DNA of 55,766 nt from a virus. The stretch is taken from positions 1 to 55,766 of the IMG/VR virus record IMGVR_UViG_3300046171_000083; one strand, given 5' to 3'. Numbering within the stretch: position 1 is the first letter of the stretch; every line of letters starts with the position of its first letter. Made by a program: the position numbers and the translations under genes. Shown piece after piece: positions 1 to 9,458 of the stretch. A model generated the notes under the pieces. It saw only the letters and a list, made by a program, of their open reading frames with translations. It was not told where the DNA came from and did no database searches.

Positions 1-893
1 TTACCCATATCCTGATGCAAGGGACATTTGGTGATCCAAATTGGGGCGACTTAAGTAAAATGTCTTGGTCTGGATCTACTTCAGCGCCTATTTCAGATTA
101 TTACGATATTCAGTCTGCGGATATTGGTAGTCAAATTCCAACTGGCTTTTATTTGCGTGAAGACGGAAATATGCTTTTTACAAATGACTCAAATGAAACT
201 ATTCGACGTTGGGATTTAAGCACATCTTTTAATTTAACCACAGCAAGTTACAATAACTCTCTTGGGGGTTTTACTAGTTATGACAACCAAGGCACAGGAA
301 TTTATTTTAAACCCGATGGTACTAGTGTTTATATGATTGGTAATCAAAACAACAAAATTTATCGCAGGCCGTTATCTTCGGCTTGGACTACTATGGTAAG
401 TTCAGGAAATCCTGATGCAAGCTCCAGTTTAACGAGCACAAATAAACGAGGTCTTTACTTTCGTTCAGATGGTAAAAAGTTTTATTTTACAAGCAATCAA
501 CAAACAAACGCAAATACAACCGTCAATGTAATATACGAGTATACATGTAATACTGCTTGGAGCATTACGGACACCATTACGAGTTCTGGTAGTTTTAATC
601 AAAGTTTTACACACGGTAATGGTGCCTATGAACGTTATGAATCGATAGATTTTAGTACAGATGGAACCAAGGTTTATGTTATTCGCTCTGTTCCTAGTTC
701 ACCAAATATTTTAATGAAATATAATTTAGCAAATGCTTGGGACATAACCTCCGCTCAAACCCCCGCTCAAACCCTCTCAATGCCAACAGCTTTAACTAAT
801 TCTTTGTTTGTTCGTTTAAGAAAAAACGGTACGTCTGCTTTTTTAGTGGATGCTCAAAACAATGGGAATATTTTTAGAATTGGGTACTCATAA
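1..893 (+). CDS. Tail-associated beta-propeller-like protein (continues from the right end of the window)
   Basis: The reading frame is open from base 1, and joining the window ends places an ATG at 55757 in frame (MSFITHILMQGTFGDP...), overlapping the stop of the preceding tail gene as TAATG. The first internal ATG is at 15. The protein of about 300 aa carries repeated phrases such as GFYLREDGNMLF, GIYFKPDGTSVY, GLYFRSDGKKFY and SIDFSTDGTKVY spaced 50-60 residues apart, which resemble beta-propeller blades. It stops in a TAATG overlap with the next structural gene. A tail spike or fibre role is inferred from position; I do not recognise a named family. Confidence 0.75.
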   Translation, partial: THILMQGTFGDPNWGDLSKMSWSGSTSAPISDYYDIQSADIGSQIPTGFYLREDGNMLFTNDSNETIRRWDLSTSFNLTTASYNNSLGGFTSYDNQGTGIYFKPDGTSVYMIGNQNNKIYRRPLSSAWTTMVSSGNPDASSSLTSTNKRGLYFRSDGKKFYFTSNQQTNANTTVNVIYEYTCNTAWSITDTITSSGSFNQSFTHGNGAYERYESIDFSTDGTKVYVIRSVPSSPNILMKYNLANAWDITSAQTPAQTLSMPTALTNSLFVRLRKNGTSAFLVDAQNNGNIFRIGYS

Positions 894-2809
894 TGCCGTT
901 AACCAAATTACAATTTAAACCTGGAGTTAATAAGGAAACCACTTCTTACGCAAATGAGGGAGGTTGGTTTGATGTTGATAAAGTTAGGTTTAGATTTGGT
1001 ATGCCTGAAAAAATAGGCGGATGGGTAAAAAGATCTTCCGATTCTTTTCTTGGAACATGTCGTGCATTACATCCTTGGATGACCTTATCTCTTGATAAAT
1101 TTATAGGCGTTGGCACCAGTTTAAAGTATTATATAGATCAGGGCGGTGGTCTTGTAGACATAACTCCTTTACGGAGAACAACTTCTGCGGGTAGCACAAC
1201 TTTTGCAGCGACTAACGGAGATGCCACAATTACAGTTACAGAAGCTTCTCATGGGGCTGTTGCCAATGATTTTGTAACTTTTAGTGCTGCCGCCTCTTTA
1301 GGCGGAAATATCACTGCTGCTGTATTAAATCAAGAATACCAAGTCGCTACTATAGTTAATGATAATAACTATACTATTGAGGCTCGTGCTGTGGCAAATG
1401 TTGGCGATATTACGGTCAACGGACAATATACTCCAATTCCTGTTTTAGCTAACTCATCTGATACAGGAAATGGTGGTTCCTCTGTAGTAGCTAATTACCA
1501 AGTAAATGTTGGTTTGGACACTACTGTTTTTAGTAATGGTTGGAGCGCGGGTACTTGGGGCCGTCAAGGTTGGGGTCAGGCTGCGGATGTTACTGTACTC
1601 ACTGATACATTGCGTATTTGGTCACACGATAATTTTGGAGAAGATTTATTATTAAATGTTCGTGATGGAGGTGTGTTTTATTGGGATGCATCTGTGGGAC
1701 TTGGAACACGCGCTACAAATTTAACAAATTTAGCGGGGGCAACTTCCACACCAACTATAGTAAAGCAAATCATGGTTTCTGACAGAGATCGTCACATTAT
1801 TGCTTTTGGTTGCGATACAGAAGCCAACCCTGGCGTTCAAGATCCGTTAGCCATAAGATTTTCCTCTCAAGAATCTCTAACACAATGGGCAACTACTTCA
1901 GAAAATACAGCGGGAGAATTGCGGCTAGGTTCAGGCTCAGAGATCATAACAGCCGTAGAAACCCGTCAACAAATTCTAGTATTTACGGACGAATCTCTTT
2001 ATTCTATGCAATTTCTTGGCCCACCATTTACATTTGGTATAAGTTTAATTTCAGAGAACACTACAATAAAAAGTCCTTTATCTTCTATTGCTGTTGCGGA
2101 TAGTGTTTTTTGGATGGGGCAAAATGAGTTTTTTGTTTACGATGGTACAGTCAGAAGGCTTCCATGCACCGTTCGAGGTCATGTCTTTAATGATTTTAAC
2201 AACTCACAATCAGAAAAAGTAGTAGCGGCATTAAATAGTAAACATTCAGAAATTTGGTGGTTTTATCCTTCTGCATCAAGTCAAAACATAGATAAATATG
2301 TTGTTTTTAATTACATAGAAAATGTTTGGTACTATGGTATTCTTGGTCGTACAGCTTGGATAGATCAAGGTATATATGATGATCCGATTGCTGCTTCTTC
2401 AGATGGATATTTATATGAACATGAAACTGGTTTTGATGACGGTTCAACTTCGCCTTCTTCTGCTATAAATGCTTACATAGAATCTAGCCAAATGGATTTA
2501 GGGGATGGTCATAACTTTTCTTTTATTTCAAGATTAATACCTGACATTACATTTATAAACTCAAGTGACCCAACTCCTTCAGCTACTATGACGTTAAAAA
2601 CAAGAAATTTCCCTGGGGGTAATTATCTTCAAACTGTTGATAGTTCTGTTGAGAAGTCTACTTCTGTGCCTGTGGAACAATTTACTACACAAGCACATGT
2701 TAGATTAAGAGGCAGAAGCTTTGCACTAAAAATTTCGTCAAACGAAAAAGGTGTTGCTTGGAGATTAGGTTTCCCCCGTATTGAAATACGTCAAGATGGA
2801 AGAAAATAA
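893..2809 (+). CDS. Virion structural protein, possible packaged-DNA stabilisation/tail hub protein
   Basis: This 638-aa protein begins MPLTKLQFKPGVNKETTSYA and continues with GGWFDVDKVRFRFGMPEKIG, an N-terminus I recognise from marine podovirus-like phages, where it is annotated as a virion or DNA-stabilisation protein (P22 gp10-like). Residues about 100-190 look like an inserted beta-rich domain (TTFAATNGDATITVTEA...). The rest is rich in aromatic and beta-forming residues, as expected for a propeller-like tail component. Its start overlaps the upstream stop (TAATG) and its stop overlaps the next ATG, so it lies in a tightly coupled structural operon. The structural role is well supported; the exact role is inference. 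Confidence 0.75.
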   Translation: MPLTKLQFKPGVNKETTSYANEGGWFDVDKVRFRFGMPEKIGGWVKRSSDSFLGTCRALHPWMTLSLDKFIGVGTSLKYYIDQGGGLVDITPLRRTTSAGSTTFAATNGDATITVTEASHGAVANDFVTFSAAASLGGNITAAVLNQEYQVATIVNDNNYTIEARAVANVGDITVNGQYTPIPVLANSSDTGNGGSSVVANYQVNVGLDTTVFSNGWSAGTWGRQGWGQAADVTVLTDTLRIWSHDNFGEDLLLNVRDGGVFYWDASVGLGTRATNLTNLAGATSTPTIVKQIMVSDRDRHIIAFGCDTEANPGVQDPLAIRFSSQESLTQWATTSENTAGELRLGSGSEIITAVETRQQILVFTDESLYSMQFLGPPFTFGISLISENTTIKSPLSSIAVADSVFWMGQNEFFVYDGTVRRLPCTVRGHVFNDFNNSQSEKVVAALNSKHSEIWWFYPSASSQNIDKYVVFNYIENVWYYGILGRTAWIDQGIYDDPIAASSDGYLYEHETGFDDGSTSPSSAINAYIESSQMDLGDGHNFSFISRLIPDITFINSSDPTPSATMTLKTRNFPGGNYLQTVDSSVEKSTSVPVEQFTTQAHVRLRGRSFALKISSNEKGVAWRLGFPRIEIRQDGRK

Positions 2810-3105
2810 TGTCACGAATTACAAACGTACCATATTTTCCTATTCCACCAAAAGGATATGAACAGCAATATTTTGCTGAATTAGTACGTTCATTTTCTGT
2901 TTTTTTGGCGCAACAACAGAATCCAGGTGAAGGCAGAAACACAAGTTTAGTTTTAACTAATCTACCACAAGATGATTTTGGTCTTGAGATTGGGACTTTG
3001 TTTCAGCATGATGGTTTTGTTAAAATAACCTTAACAAATTCATCGTATGTGCGAGGTTCTGAAGCTGTAGGATCAATAGGAACAGTGACGGTGACAACAA
3101 CATGA
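2809..3105 (+). CDS. Small conserved structural protein of unknown function
   Basis: The 98-aa product begins MSRITNVPYFPIPPKGYEQQ and has a predicted helix (YFAELVRSFSVFLAQQ) followed by a beta-rich C-terminal half ending in VGSIGTVTVTTT. It starts in a TAATG overlap with the upstream stabilisation protein. Comparable small genes accompany that protein in marine phage genomes, so a minor virion role is likely. No catalytic motif is visible. Confidence 0.65.
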   Translation: MSRITNVPYFPIPPKGYEQQYFAELVRSFSVFLAQQQNPGEGRNTSLVLTNLPQDDFGLEIGTLFQHDGFVKITLTNSSYVRGSEAVGSIGTVTVTTT

Positions 3106-3136
3106 TTTTCTTATATATGGAACATGAGGCTCTTTA

Positions 3137-3553
3137 GTGGACCCCGTATCTTGCGTTATGATGGCAACTGGCGCTTTCAAGGGATTGAAGGCTGCTATTG
3201 GTGCAGGTAAAGACCTACAAGATATGACGGGTCAGCTTGCCAATTGGGGCAAGGCGTTCAGTGATTTCACCAACCTTGAAGAGCGAGAAAAAAACCCACC
3301 TTTCTGGAAAAAAACATTTCGAGGTTCGGATGAAGAAACTGCTTTAGAAATCTTTGCTAATAAAAAAAAGATGGAACAAATGCGACAAGAAATAAAAGAT
3401 CATATTTCTTGGAACTATGGGCCTGCTGCTTGGAAAGAAGTCTTAGCTATTGAAGCACAAATGCGTAAACGTAGAAAAGATGAATTATATAAAAAACAGG
3501 AGCAGATGGATGCTGTGATTAACTTTTCGATTGGTGCTTTTATCTTTGTATAA
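3137..3553 (+). CDS. Conserved phage protein of unknown function, charged helical
   Basis: The frame starts at a GTG (3137) and encodes 138 aa beginning MDPVSCVMMATGAFKGLKAA. Residues 40-120 are highly charged and helical (EEREKNPPFWKK..., ...AQMRKRRKDELYKKQEQ). The MDPV...A start followed by a charged helix and a C-terminal hydrophobic segment is typical of a small protein found before phage lysis cassettes. The hydrophobic C-terminus (INFSIGAFIFV) is short, and a +1 shift would extend it with a Trp/Phe-rich membrane segment to about 3606, so the 3-prime end may be affected by an indel. Confidence 0.6.
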   Translation: MDPVSCVMMATGAFKGLKAAIGAGKDLQDMTGQLANWGKAFSDFTNLEEREKNPPFWKKTFRGSDEETALEIFANKKKMEQMRQEIKDHISWNYGPAAWKEVLAIEAQMRKRRKDELYKKQEQMDAVINFSIGAFIFV

Positions 3554-3611
3554 GTGGTGGCTTATTGTTTATTGCTTTTTATTTTTTGGTAGATGGCAGG
3601 GTAGGTGGTAG

Positions 3612-3770
3612 ATGTGGGTTTTACTTTGGGTTCAATTAGCAACAGCGAGCTACGGTACTTTGAACATTATCATGTTGGAAGTCATCTCAAACAAGAAGGT
3701 GTGCGAATTAGCAAAAGAAGAGGCTAAAGTTCTTGTAACAAGCGATAAAATCAAAAGTTGTGTGTATTAA
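3612..3770 (+). CDS. Small exported or membrane protein
   Basis: A 52-aa ORF starts at ATG 3612 and reads MWVLLWVQLATASYGTLNII..., a hydrophobic N-terminus that could be a signal peptide or a single membrane anchor, followed by a charged region with two cysteines (KVCELAKEEAK, IKSCVY). A GGTGG-like ribosome site precedes it. It lies between a conserved phage protein and the lysis cassette; a lysis-accessory role is only positional inference. Confidence 0.5.
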   Translation: MWVLLWVQLATASYGTLNIIMLEVISNKKVCELAKEEAKVLVTSDKIKSCVY

Positions 3771-3779
3771 AATAGAACT

Positions 3780-3893
3780 GTGATTGTAGTTGAGCGGCGC
3801 GGAAAATACATAATATATGACAAATCTGGGAAAGTTGTTATAATCACACGGGAAAAAAGAATAGCAATTGCGTATGCGAGGTCAAAGAAATGA
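3780..3893 (+). CDS. Micro-protein, basic, unknown function
   Basis: A 37-aa frame starting at GTG 3780 encodes a basic beta-like peptide (VERRGKYIIYDKSGKVVIIT...). Its TGA overlaps the next ATG as ATGA, which supports real, coupled translation. The start is uncertain because no strong ribosome site is visible. Confidence 0.4.
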   Translation: MIVVERRGKYIIYDKSGKVVIITREKRIAIAYARSKK

Positions 3894-3979
3894 CAGAGTT
3901 TGATAAAGCAGATACCAATAACAACGGTGTTATAGAAAATGCAGAGTGGAATAAAATGGCTTTGGAAGATCGCGATTAG
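3890..3979 (+). CDS. EF-hand micro-protein
   Basis: This 29-aa frame (ATG 3890) overlaps the previous stop as ATGA. Residues 8-19 read DTNNNGVIENAE, a canonical 12-position EF-hand loop: acidic residue 1, Asn 3, Asn 5, Gly 6, Ile 8 and Glu 12. The peptide ends ALEDRD two bases before the next membrane-protein gene. Similar calcium-loop micro-proteins sit near lysis or connector genes in other marine phages. Calcium binding is inferred from the motif. Confidence 0.5.
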   Translation: MTEFDKADTNNNGVIENAEWNKMALEDRD

Positions 3980-3981
3980 AG

Positions 3982-4236
3982 ATGATTGATCGTGATCTCA
4001 AGCGCAATGCAGAACGTAGATTTACTGGTTTTGCTTTGATGGGAATGTTGATTTACCCGTTTATAATATTGCTTGCTTCTGTCCTTGGATTTGACAAAGC
4101 GGCAAGTTTAATTACAGATATTGCTAGTGTGTATGTTATAGCGGCTTCTGGAGTAGTCGCAGCTTTTATGGGATTCAATGCTTATAGCGCAAAAGCTGAG
4201 AGCAAGAAGACCAGTATACAGATGGAGGATAGTTAA
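3982..4236 (+). CDS. Small two-TM membrane protein, holin-like candidate
   Basis: The 84-aa product has a charged N-terminus (MIDRDLKRNAERRF) and two hydrophobic segments at about residues 17-37 and 44-67, then a polar tail. Its stop overlaps the next ATG (TAATG). Position directly before a 3-TM holin makes it a lysis-cassette member, but two-TM phage proteins are diverse and the role is unproven. Confidence 0.6.
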   Translation: MIDRDLKRNAERRFTGFALMGMLIYPFIILLASVLGFDKAASLITDIASVYVIAASGVVAAFMGFNAYSAKAESKKTSIQMEDS

Positions 4237-4616
4237 TGTTACAGTCTATAATTGGGCCAATAGCAGGTTTAGCGGGTAGTTGGCTTGATGCAAAGTCACA
4301 AGCACAAGCTGCTAGTGCAAAGTTAAAACTTACAGAGGCAGAAGCCAAAGCTAAGATAATGCTCAGTAAAGAAACAAGTGTTGCCGATTGGGAACGCATT
4401 ATGGCTCAAGGCTCTCAGTCGAGTTGGAAAGACGAATGGTTTGTAATTGTCCTGTCAATCCCACTTGTTTTGGCGTTCGTTCCAGGCACTGAGGGTTGGG
4501 TAGATAGTGGTTTTGAACAGCTTTCCAAAGCACCTGATTGGTATTTTTATAGCTTGGGTATAGCAATCTCTGCATCGTTTGGTGTCAGAGGCGTACAGAA
4601 ATTCTTTAAGAGGTAG
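4236..4616 (+). CDS. Holin, GTA-type 3TM family
   Basis: The 126-aa protein has a short hydrophobic N-terminus (MLQSIIGPIAGLAGSW), an Ala/Lys-rich helix, and two hydrophobic segments at about residues 69-84 and 101-117 with the KDEWFVIVLSIPLVLAF and FGVRGVQKFF signatures I associate with the holin-of-3TMs (GTA_holin_3TM) family. It lies two genes before the endolysin. Holins permeabilise the inner membrane to release endolysin. Confidence 0.8.
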   Translation: MLQSIIGPIAGLAGSWLDAKSQAQAASAKLKLTEAEAKAKIMLSKETSVADWERIMAQGSQSSWKDEWFVIVLSIPLVLAFVPGTEGWVDSGFEQLSKAPDWYFYSLGIAISASFGVRGVQKFFKR

Positions 4617-4618
4617 TT

Positions 4619-4822
4619 ATGAAATACATGAAAGATATTGTAGTATTAGTGCTTGCCGTAGGACTCATGGGTATACTTGGTTTAATTGTTTATGATGAGT
4701 TTAAAATGGCGAATGAGCATGGCGGAGAGCTTGATGAAAACATTATAGGTTTATTGCAAATGTCGATGACGGGTGTGATCGGAGTTGTTGGTGGCTATAT
4801 CGGTGGCAAGTCTAATGGCTGA
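4619..4822 (+). CDS. Small membrane protein of the lysis cassette
   Basis: A 67-aa protein with one clear N-terminal TM segment (residues 6-26, VVLVLAVGLMGILGLIV) and a second glycine-rich hydrophobic stretch at the C-terminus (MTGVIGVVGGYIGG). It starts two bases after the holin stop and overlaps the next gene. It could be a second holin or an antiholin. Confidence 0.6.
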   Translation: MKYMKDIVVLVLAVGLMGILGLIVYDEFKMANEHGGELDENIIGLLQMSMTGVIGVVGGYIGGKSNG

Positions 4823-5084
4823 TATGAAAATACCTGTTGCTCTAGTCTTTGCTATGGCTGTGCAATTAGTTGGCTTAGTGTGGTACATAAGCAACATCGT
4901 CCATGACATTGAACATCTTCAAGGTCAGGTATCAGCGCAACAAGATATTATTGATTTGTTGAATGATGATGTTAATGACCTTTGGGTATTCTGTACTTTT
5001 ACAGAGAACAAATGGGCAGAAGCCTACATAGACGATATGGTGTATGAACGTGTTTGTGGAACAAAAGAGGTTGTAAATGAGTGA
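4815..5084 (+). CDS. Membrane-anchored lysis-cassette protein, spanin-like candidate
   Basis: Start chosen at ATG 4815, overlapping the upstream stop, giving 89 aa. It has an N-terminal TM anchor (residues 6-24), then a heptad-like helix (IEHLQGQVSAQQDIIDLLND), an arrangement resembling an i-spanin (Rz). The C-terminal part (LWVFCTFTENKWAEAY...) is unusual, with two cysteines. It overlaps the endolysin gene by 8 bp. Spanin function is inference from topology and position. Confidence 0.55.
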   Translation: MADMKIPVALVFAMAVQLVGLVWYISNIVHDIEHLQGQVSAQQDIIDLLNDDVNDLWVFCTFTENKWAEAYIDDMVYERVCGTKEVVNE

Positions 5085-5685
5085 AGCATTAAAAACATTA
5101 CAGGAAAAGATAGGATCTTCACCTGACGGTGCGTTTGGTCCTAACACCGCAAAAAAGATTTGCGACCATTATGCTTTGAATCCAGAGCGTGGAGCGCACT
5201 TCTTAGGACAGCTTGTACACGAGAGTGGCACGTTTCGTTATACACAAGAAAACCTAAACTATAGCAAAGAGTCTATACTGGCAGTATTTGGTAAGTATTT
5301 TAAGTCAGAAAGCGATGCCGAAAGCTGTGCTCGAAACCCACAAGCTCTAGCTGACCGTGTGTACGGTGACAGGATGGGCAATGATGGACAGGGCTATCTG
5401 TGGCGTGGTCGAGGATTTTTACAATGCACGGGCAAAAATAACTATTCTCAGTTTGCGGCTGATATGAATTTGTCTGAAGTAATGGAAGATCCTGACTTAG
5501 TAGCCACTAAATTTCCTATGGAATCAGCCATCTGGTTCTTTAAAAGAAACAAATTGTGGGATATTTGTGATGAAGGTGTTAATGATGATACGATTAAACG
5601 TCTTACTAAACGTATCAACGGTGGTTATAACGGATTAAAGCACAGAAAAGAAGAAACTAAGAAGATTTATGAGTGGCTAAGATAA
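5077..5685 (+). CDS. Endolysin, GH19 chitinase-like (lysozyme superfamily)
   Basis: The 202-aa protein has a GH19-type core: HESG (HFLGQLVHESGTFRYTQENL, about residues 44-64) containing the catalytic Glu, YGDRMGNDGQGYLWRGRGFLQ at about 94-115, TGKNNYSQFA, and the late KRINGGYNGLKHR signature near 176-189. The N-terminal region with DGAFGPNTAK resembles the first part of a peptidoglycan-binding repeat. No signal peptide is present, which fits release through the upstream holin. It would cleave cell-wall glycan at lysis. Confidence 0.9.
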   Translation: MSEALKTLQEKIGSSPDGAFGPNTAKKICDHYALNPERGAHFLGQLVHESGTFRYTQENLNYSKESILAVFGKYFKSESDAESCARNPQALADRVYGDRMGNDGQGYLWRGRGFLQCTGKNNYSQFAADMNLSEVMEDPDLVATKFPMESAIWFFKRNKLWDICDEGVNDDTIKRLTKRINGGYNGLKHRKEETKKIYEWLR

Positions 5686-5756
5686 ATTAAGAGTGGCACT
5701 TTGAAATTGGAAATAGTATGCTAAAAATATATAAACTGCTTTGGATGTTTTAAAAT

Positions 5757-7689
5757 ATGTCTTTTTTTGCAAATTTATTAGGTAATTACATTACTGGTAG
5801 ACTTCTTGGAGGCAAAAAAGGCGGTAACATTGCTGCTCTTGGAACGGCGGGTTCTGCACTTTTTCAACAAGGGCTTGGTTCAGACGGTTTTAGTTTAGAA
5901 AGTTTGTTTGGTGGTGGGAAACAATCAGACCCTGTTACAAAAGCTGTTACTAATATGGTTGATCCAATTGTGCAAAAAGGGTCATCTGGACTTGCTAGTG
6001 CGGATGCTACCGCAAAAGCCGTTCAAGCCTCTAATGTTGCTAGAGATATAGCGCCTGTCTTTACTCAAGGCGAAGGAACACTTGGTTTTGCTAAAGCTTT
6101 AGTGGATAGTGGTATTATGAGTGAAGGTAAAGTAGCAGATTTTTTAAACACCAAAGCGGGAGAGGGTTTACTTAGCGGTCTTGGGGCTGAAGTATTGTCT
6201 ATGTTCAATAAAGACGATGAAGGATCAACGCCAGTAAGCAGACCATTTGGTGGTGAAGGAGATGTTAGAATTAATATCCCGAACAAATATGCGGCAGGGT
6301 GGTTATATAGATGATCAATATTTTCCAAGGCGTAACGGTGGTATCATGCCATCTGAGGGTTCAGGTCAAAAAGATGACGTTCCTGCTATGCTTATGGCAG
6401 GTGAATTTGTATTAACGAAAGACGCTGTAAAAGGTCTCGGTAACGGCGATTCAAATCGCGGCATTGAAAAAGCTTATTCAATGATGAACAAGTTAGAGAT
6501 AAGGCGGATAATTATGTCTAATGCAGATGAAATAGTAAGTAGACAGGTACAAGAGCAACGCCGCCCAGAATATATTGAACGTTTAGAAAAAGCTTTGCTT
6601 GGCGGTATATTCGGAACAGAGGCACAGAAAGATATTTATGATCCAGACGATCCAGAAAAGCTTCTTTACAAAAAGGGAACTATGTATGGTGGTCTTCTTC
6701 AAGACCCTAACAAGTTTAATGTTGCACCTTACCTACTAGCAGGTCAAACTGGTCGTGATGCGGAAACAGGAGCGATTACAGGTCTTGGTTTAGAAACGTT
6801 TGCTTCTCAAGCTTTAATGCAAGACGCAAATAATGATGGCGTTCCAGATTTTCTTGGCAGGTATCAGCCTTATTTTGAAACAGCGGGAGGAGCCGCTACT
6901 GGAGGGATAGAATCTTTTAGTCGTGGTCTTGGATCTTTAGGAGAAGCAAAAACACTTTTCGGTCCTGCGGCACAGTATGTTTCTGGCGGTAGAGGAATGT
7001 ATGATCCCAATGATTATGTAGAATCTTACATGAATCCATATACTGAAAATGTTATAGACTCAGTTGAAAAAGACATTGAAAGAACTGGAGATGTAGCTCG
7101 GAAAAGGGCTGCGGCTCAAGCTGTAGGATCAGGAGCTTTTGGTGGTTCAAGACAGGGAATACAATCAGCAGAAATTGAACGTAATATTCAAGATGCCAAA
7201 ACAAAAGCTTCATCAGATCTTCGTGCTAGAAATTACGATCAAGCGTTAAAGGCTTCACAAGATGCGTATCAACAGGGAGCAACTAGAGAATTAGAAGCAG
7301 GAAGGTTAATGGGTGGCTTGGGTCAATCATTAGGACAAATTGGTTCACAATATGGCAATATAGGTGGTCAGTATGGAACTTTAGCAGGCACAACCGCAGA
7401 TATTGGTCGTGTGTACTCAGCATTACAGCCTGCGGATCTTGCGTTTATGACAGGTGTGGGTGAAGCAGAACGTGGTTATCGTCAGAAAATGATAGATACA
7501 GCAAGACAAGAATATCAACGTCCAACAGAGCAGGCGTTGCTACCATATCAGTTTGCTTACGGTGCGCTTACAGGTACACCTTCAGCGGGAATTTACTCAC
7601 AAACTCAAGCAAGTTATGCGCCTCCTGCTAACCCATTCCTCTCTGGTCTTGGGGCTTACACAACGCTTCAGGGCATTAACCAACAATAA
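5757..7689 (+). CDS. Virion-associated protein, interrupted by a +1 shift near 6290
   Basis: Two frames join: 5757-6314 ends ...NKYAAGWLYR and 6247-7689 reads ...RQGGYIDDQYFPRRNGGIMP. Removing one G from the GGG at 6297-6299 yields NKYAAGGYIDDQYFPRRNGG, a continuous protein of about 643 aa. The KDDVPAMLMAGEFVLTKDAV motif downstream is a hallmark of a marine phage virion-associated family. The N-terminal part is Gly/Ala-rich; the C-terminal part has long helices (EIERNIQDAKTKASSDL...). It begins the block of large proteins after lysis and may be an internal or ejection protein; the function is not established. The indel is probably a sequence error. Confidence 0.7.
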
Positions 7690-7700
7690 GAGGGCATAAG

Positions 7701-9458
7701 ATGGCTAAACCTACATTTTCACTCGATCCTTTTAACACAGAATTAATGAAGCGTGGTGTGGGTGGTGTTCCTATGACTAGGAAGGAAGCAGAAATTGCTA
7801 AAAGTGGATTTGTTAAAAAAGATAATCCTGCCACTTTAGCAGATAATTTACAAAGAGGTTTAAACAGTTTTATTCAAACAATAAACGCAGGTGGTCTTAG
7901 TCAACAAAACCAACCGTATAAAGTAGGTGACTCACCATTATCTAAACAATCATCTGTTGATATAGAACAAGAGAATATTTTTGCGCCAAGACCAGAGATA
8001 GATATACAGCCTAGAGTAAACTTTGATGAAATTGCAAAAACCGCAATAAAAGAAAAAAAACAAAATCAACAAGACTTCAGAGATAAAGAAGCTGCTCTCG
8101 TAGAGATGCAGGGTGGATTAAAGTCACAGCCAGTTGTAGGTCAAGGACAAGATAATAATCCAAATGCAACGGGTGTAGAGGAAAAAGATCCTGAAGTTCG
8201 TGCATTTATGGCAGGAATGGATGAGTTTATAAATTCTGCTAGGGGTGCCGCTCCAGATGCTCCATCTGTGAAAAGTATTGAAGATTATAAAAAAGTTTTT
8301 GCAGAAGCTACAGGTTTAGACATTAGCGGTAAACCAGACAAAAGTTCGGCTTTGATGTCTCTTGGTCTTGCGCTTATGCAAAATCGAGCGGGAAGTGGTT
8401 TTAACGTAGGAAATATATTAAGAGCAGTTGGTCAGGCGGGTGAAGTTGCTCTTCCTAAACTTGAAGCAGCTAAGAAAGAAGCTAAGGCAACAGCAGCGTC
8501 TGCGGGTAAATTTGCTTTAGAAATGAGATCTTCGGATCAAGCTAAAGCTACTGTGGCAAAAGAAAAAGCCATGCAACGTGATGATTATTTTATTATTCCA
8601 AAAGTTGGTGGTGGTGTTTCTGGAGATATAGCAGGTATTTTGAGCAATAAAGGTCGTTTGGAAAAATTAAATAAGTATGAATTAGATAGACTCGTTAATA
8701 ACTCAGAGTTTTCTGATAAATTTACTATTTTACCTGGAGCTACTTATGCAACTGTTGTTGAAGAGGCAATGAAAACAGAAGAAGCTAAAGACATGTATCT
8801 CACAAAAAATCCAATAAGTTTTAACTTATTAGGTGAAGGAGATGACAAAGGGGCAGATGTTTTCAACATTCGCTTATATGATGCTGATCCAAATAAAAAT
8901 CCTAGCGGCAAGCCGATGTTTGGGGGTGGAGATGGCAGTATGCAGTATAGAGCTTTAGGGTTAGCTGCTCGTGATCTTGAGAAAGCTAAACAAAAGTTTT
9001 TAGATGCTATGCCATTAGTTGAAGGTACAAACATATTTAGATTTAGTGTTGATAAAATAGATGCGGCTGCTTCTGCATTTGGAGTTAATTTTAGAGAAGG
9101 TGCAACTCCTAGTCAAAAATTAAAATTATTTTTAACTAAACTATCAGCACAAAATGCTAAAGAAATCTTAGGAGAAGCGGGAAAAACTATTTCGGACGCA
9201 GACCGCGCTCTTGTTAAATCTATTATTGGAGATTTAAATGCTGGATCAACTCCAGATGAGTTGCAAGTAAAGTTAGATGGTCTTTTTAATGATATCATTA
9301 TTAATAAACAACAAAAAATAACAGACGCAATTTCAACATTAGATTATTACACAGGTAGAAATGTTTCTTCCTTACTTAGTGGCGGCTCTATGTCTGAAGA
9401 AGATGAAAAAGAAAGAATAGAAGGCCTTAAAAAATTAGGAATAAACCCTGATGAATAA
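7701..9458 (+). CDS. Large internal virion protein candidate, unknown family
   Basis: A 585-aa soluble protein with an AGGAG-less start region but a clear ATG 11 bases after the previous stop. The first 180 residues are low-complexity, Gln/Asn/Pro-rich; a helical region follows (ALMSLGLALMQNRAGSGFNV..., LEAAKKEAKATAASAGKFAL), then a mixed C-terminal domain. There is no transmembrane segment. Its place between two other large proteins and the absence of a tape-measure gene suggest an internal virion or ejection protein. I do not recognise a family. Confidence 0.6.
   Translation: MAKPTFSLDPFNTELMKRGVGGVPMTRKEAEIAKSGFVKKDNPATLADNLQRGLNSFIQTINAGGLSQQNQPYKVGDSPLSKQSSVDIEQENIFAPRPEIDIQPRVNFDEIAKTAIKEKKQNQQDFRDKEAALVEMQGGLKSQPVVGQGQDNNPNATGVEEKDPEVRAFMAGMDEFINSARGAAPDAPSVKSIEDYKKVFAEATGLDISGKPDKSSALMSLGLALMQNRAGSGFNVGNILRAVGQAGEVALPKLEAAKKEAKATAASAGKFALEMRSSDQAKATVAKEKAMQRDDYFIIPKVGGGVSGDIAGILSNKGRLEKLNKYELDRLVNNSEFSDKFTILPGATYATVVEEAMKTEEAKDMYLTKNPISFNLLGEGDDKGADVFNIRLYDADPNKNPSGKPMFGGGDGSMQYRALGLAARDLEKAKQKFLDAMPLVEGTNIFRFSVDKIDAAASAFGVNFREGATPSQKLKLFLTKLSAQNAKEILGEAGKTISDADRALVKSIIGDLNAGSTPDELQVKLDGLFNDIIINKQQKITDAISTLDYYTGRNVSSLLSGGSMSEEDEKERIEGLKKLGINPDE

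Noticed and set aside
6247-6314. Programmed ribosomal frameshift
   Set aside because: Similar single-base breaks occur in many unrelated genes, mostly as +1 in homopolymers, so error is more economical.
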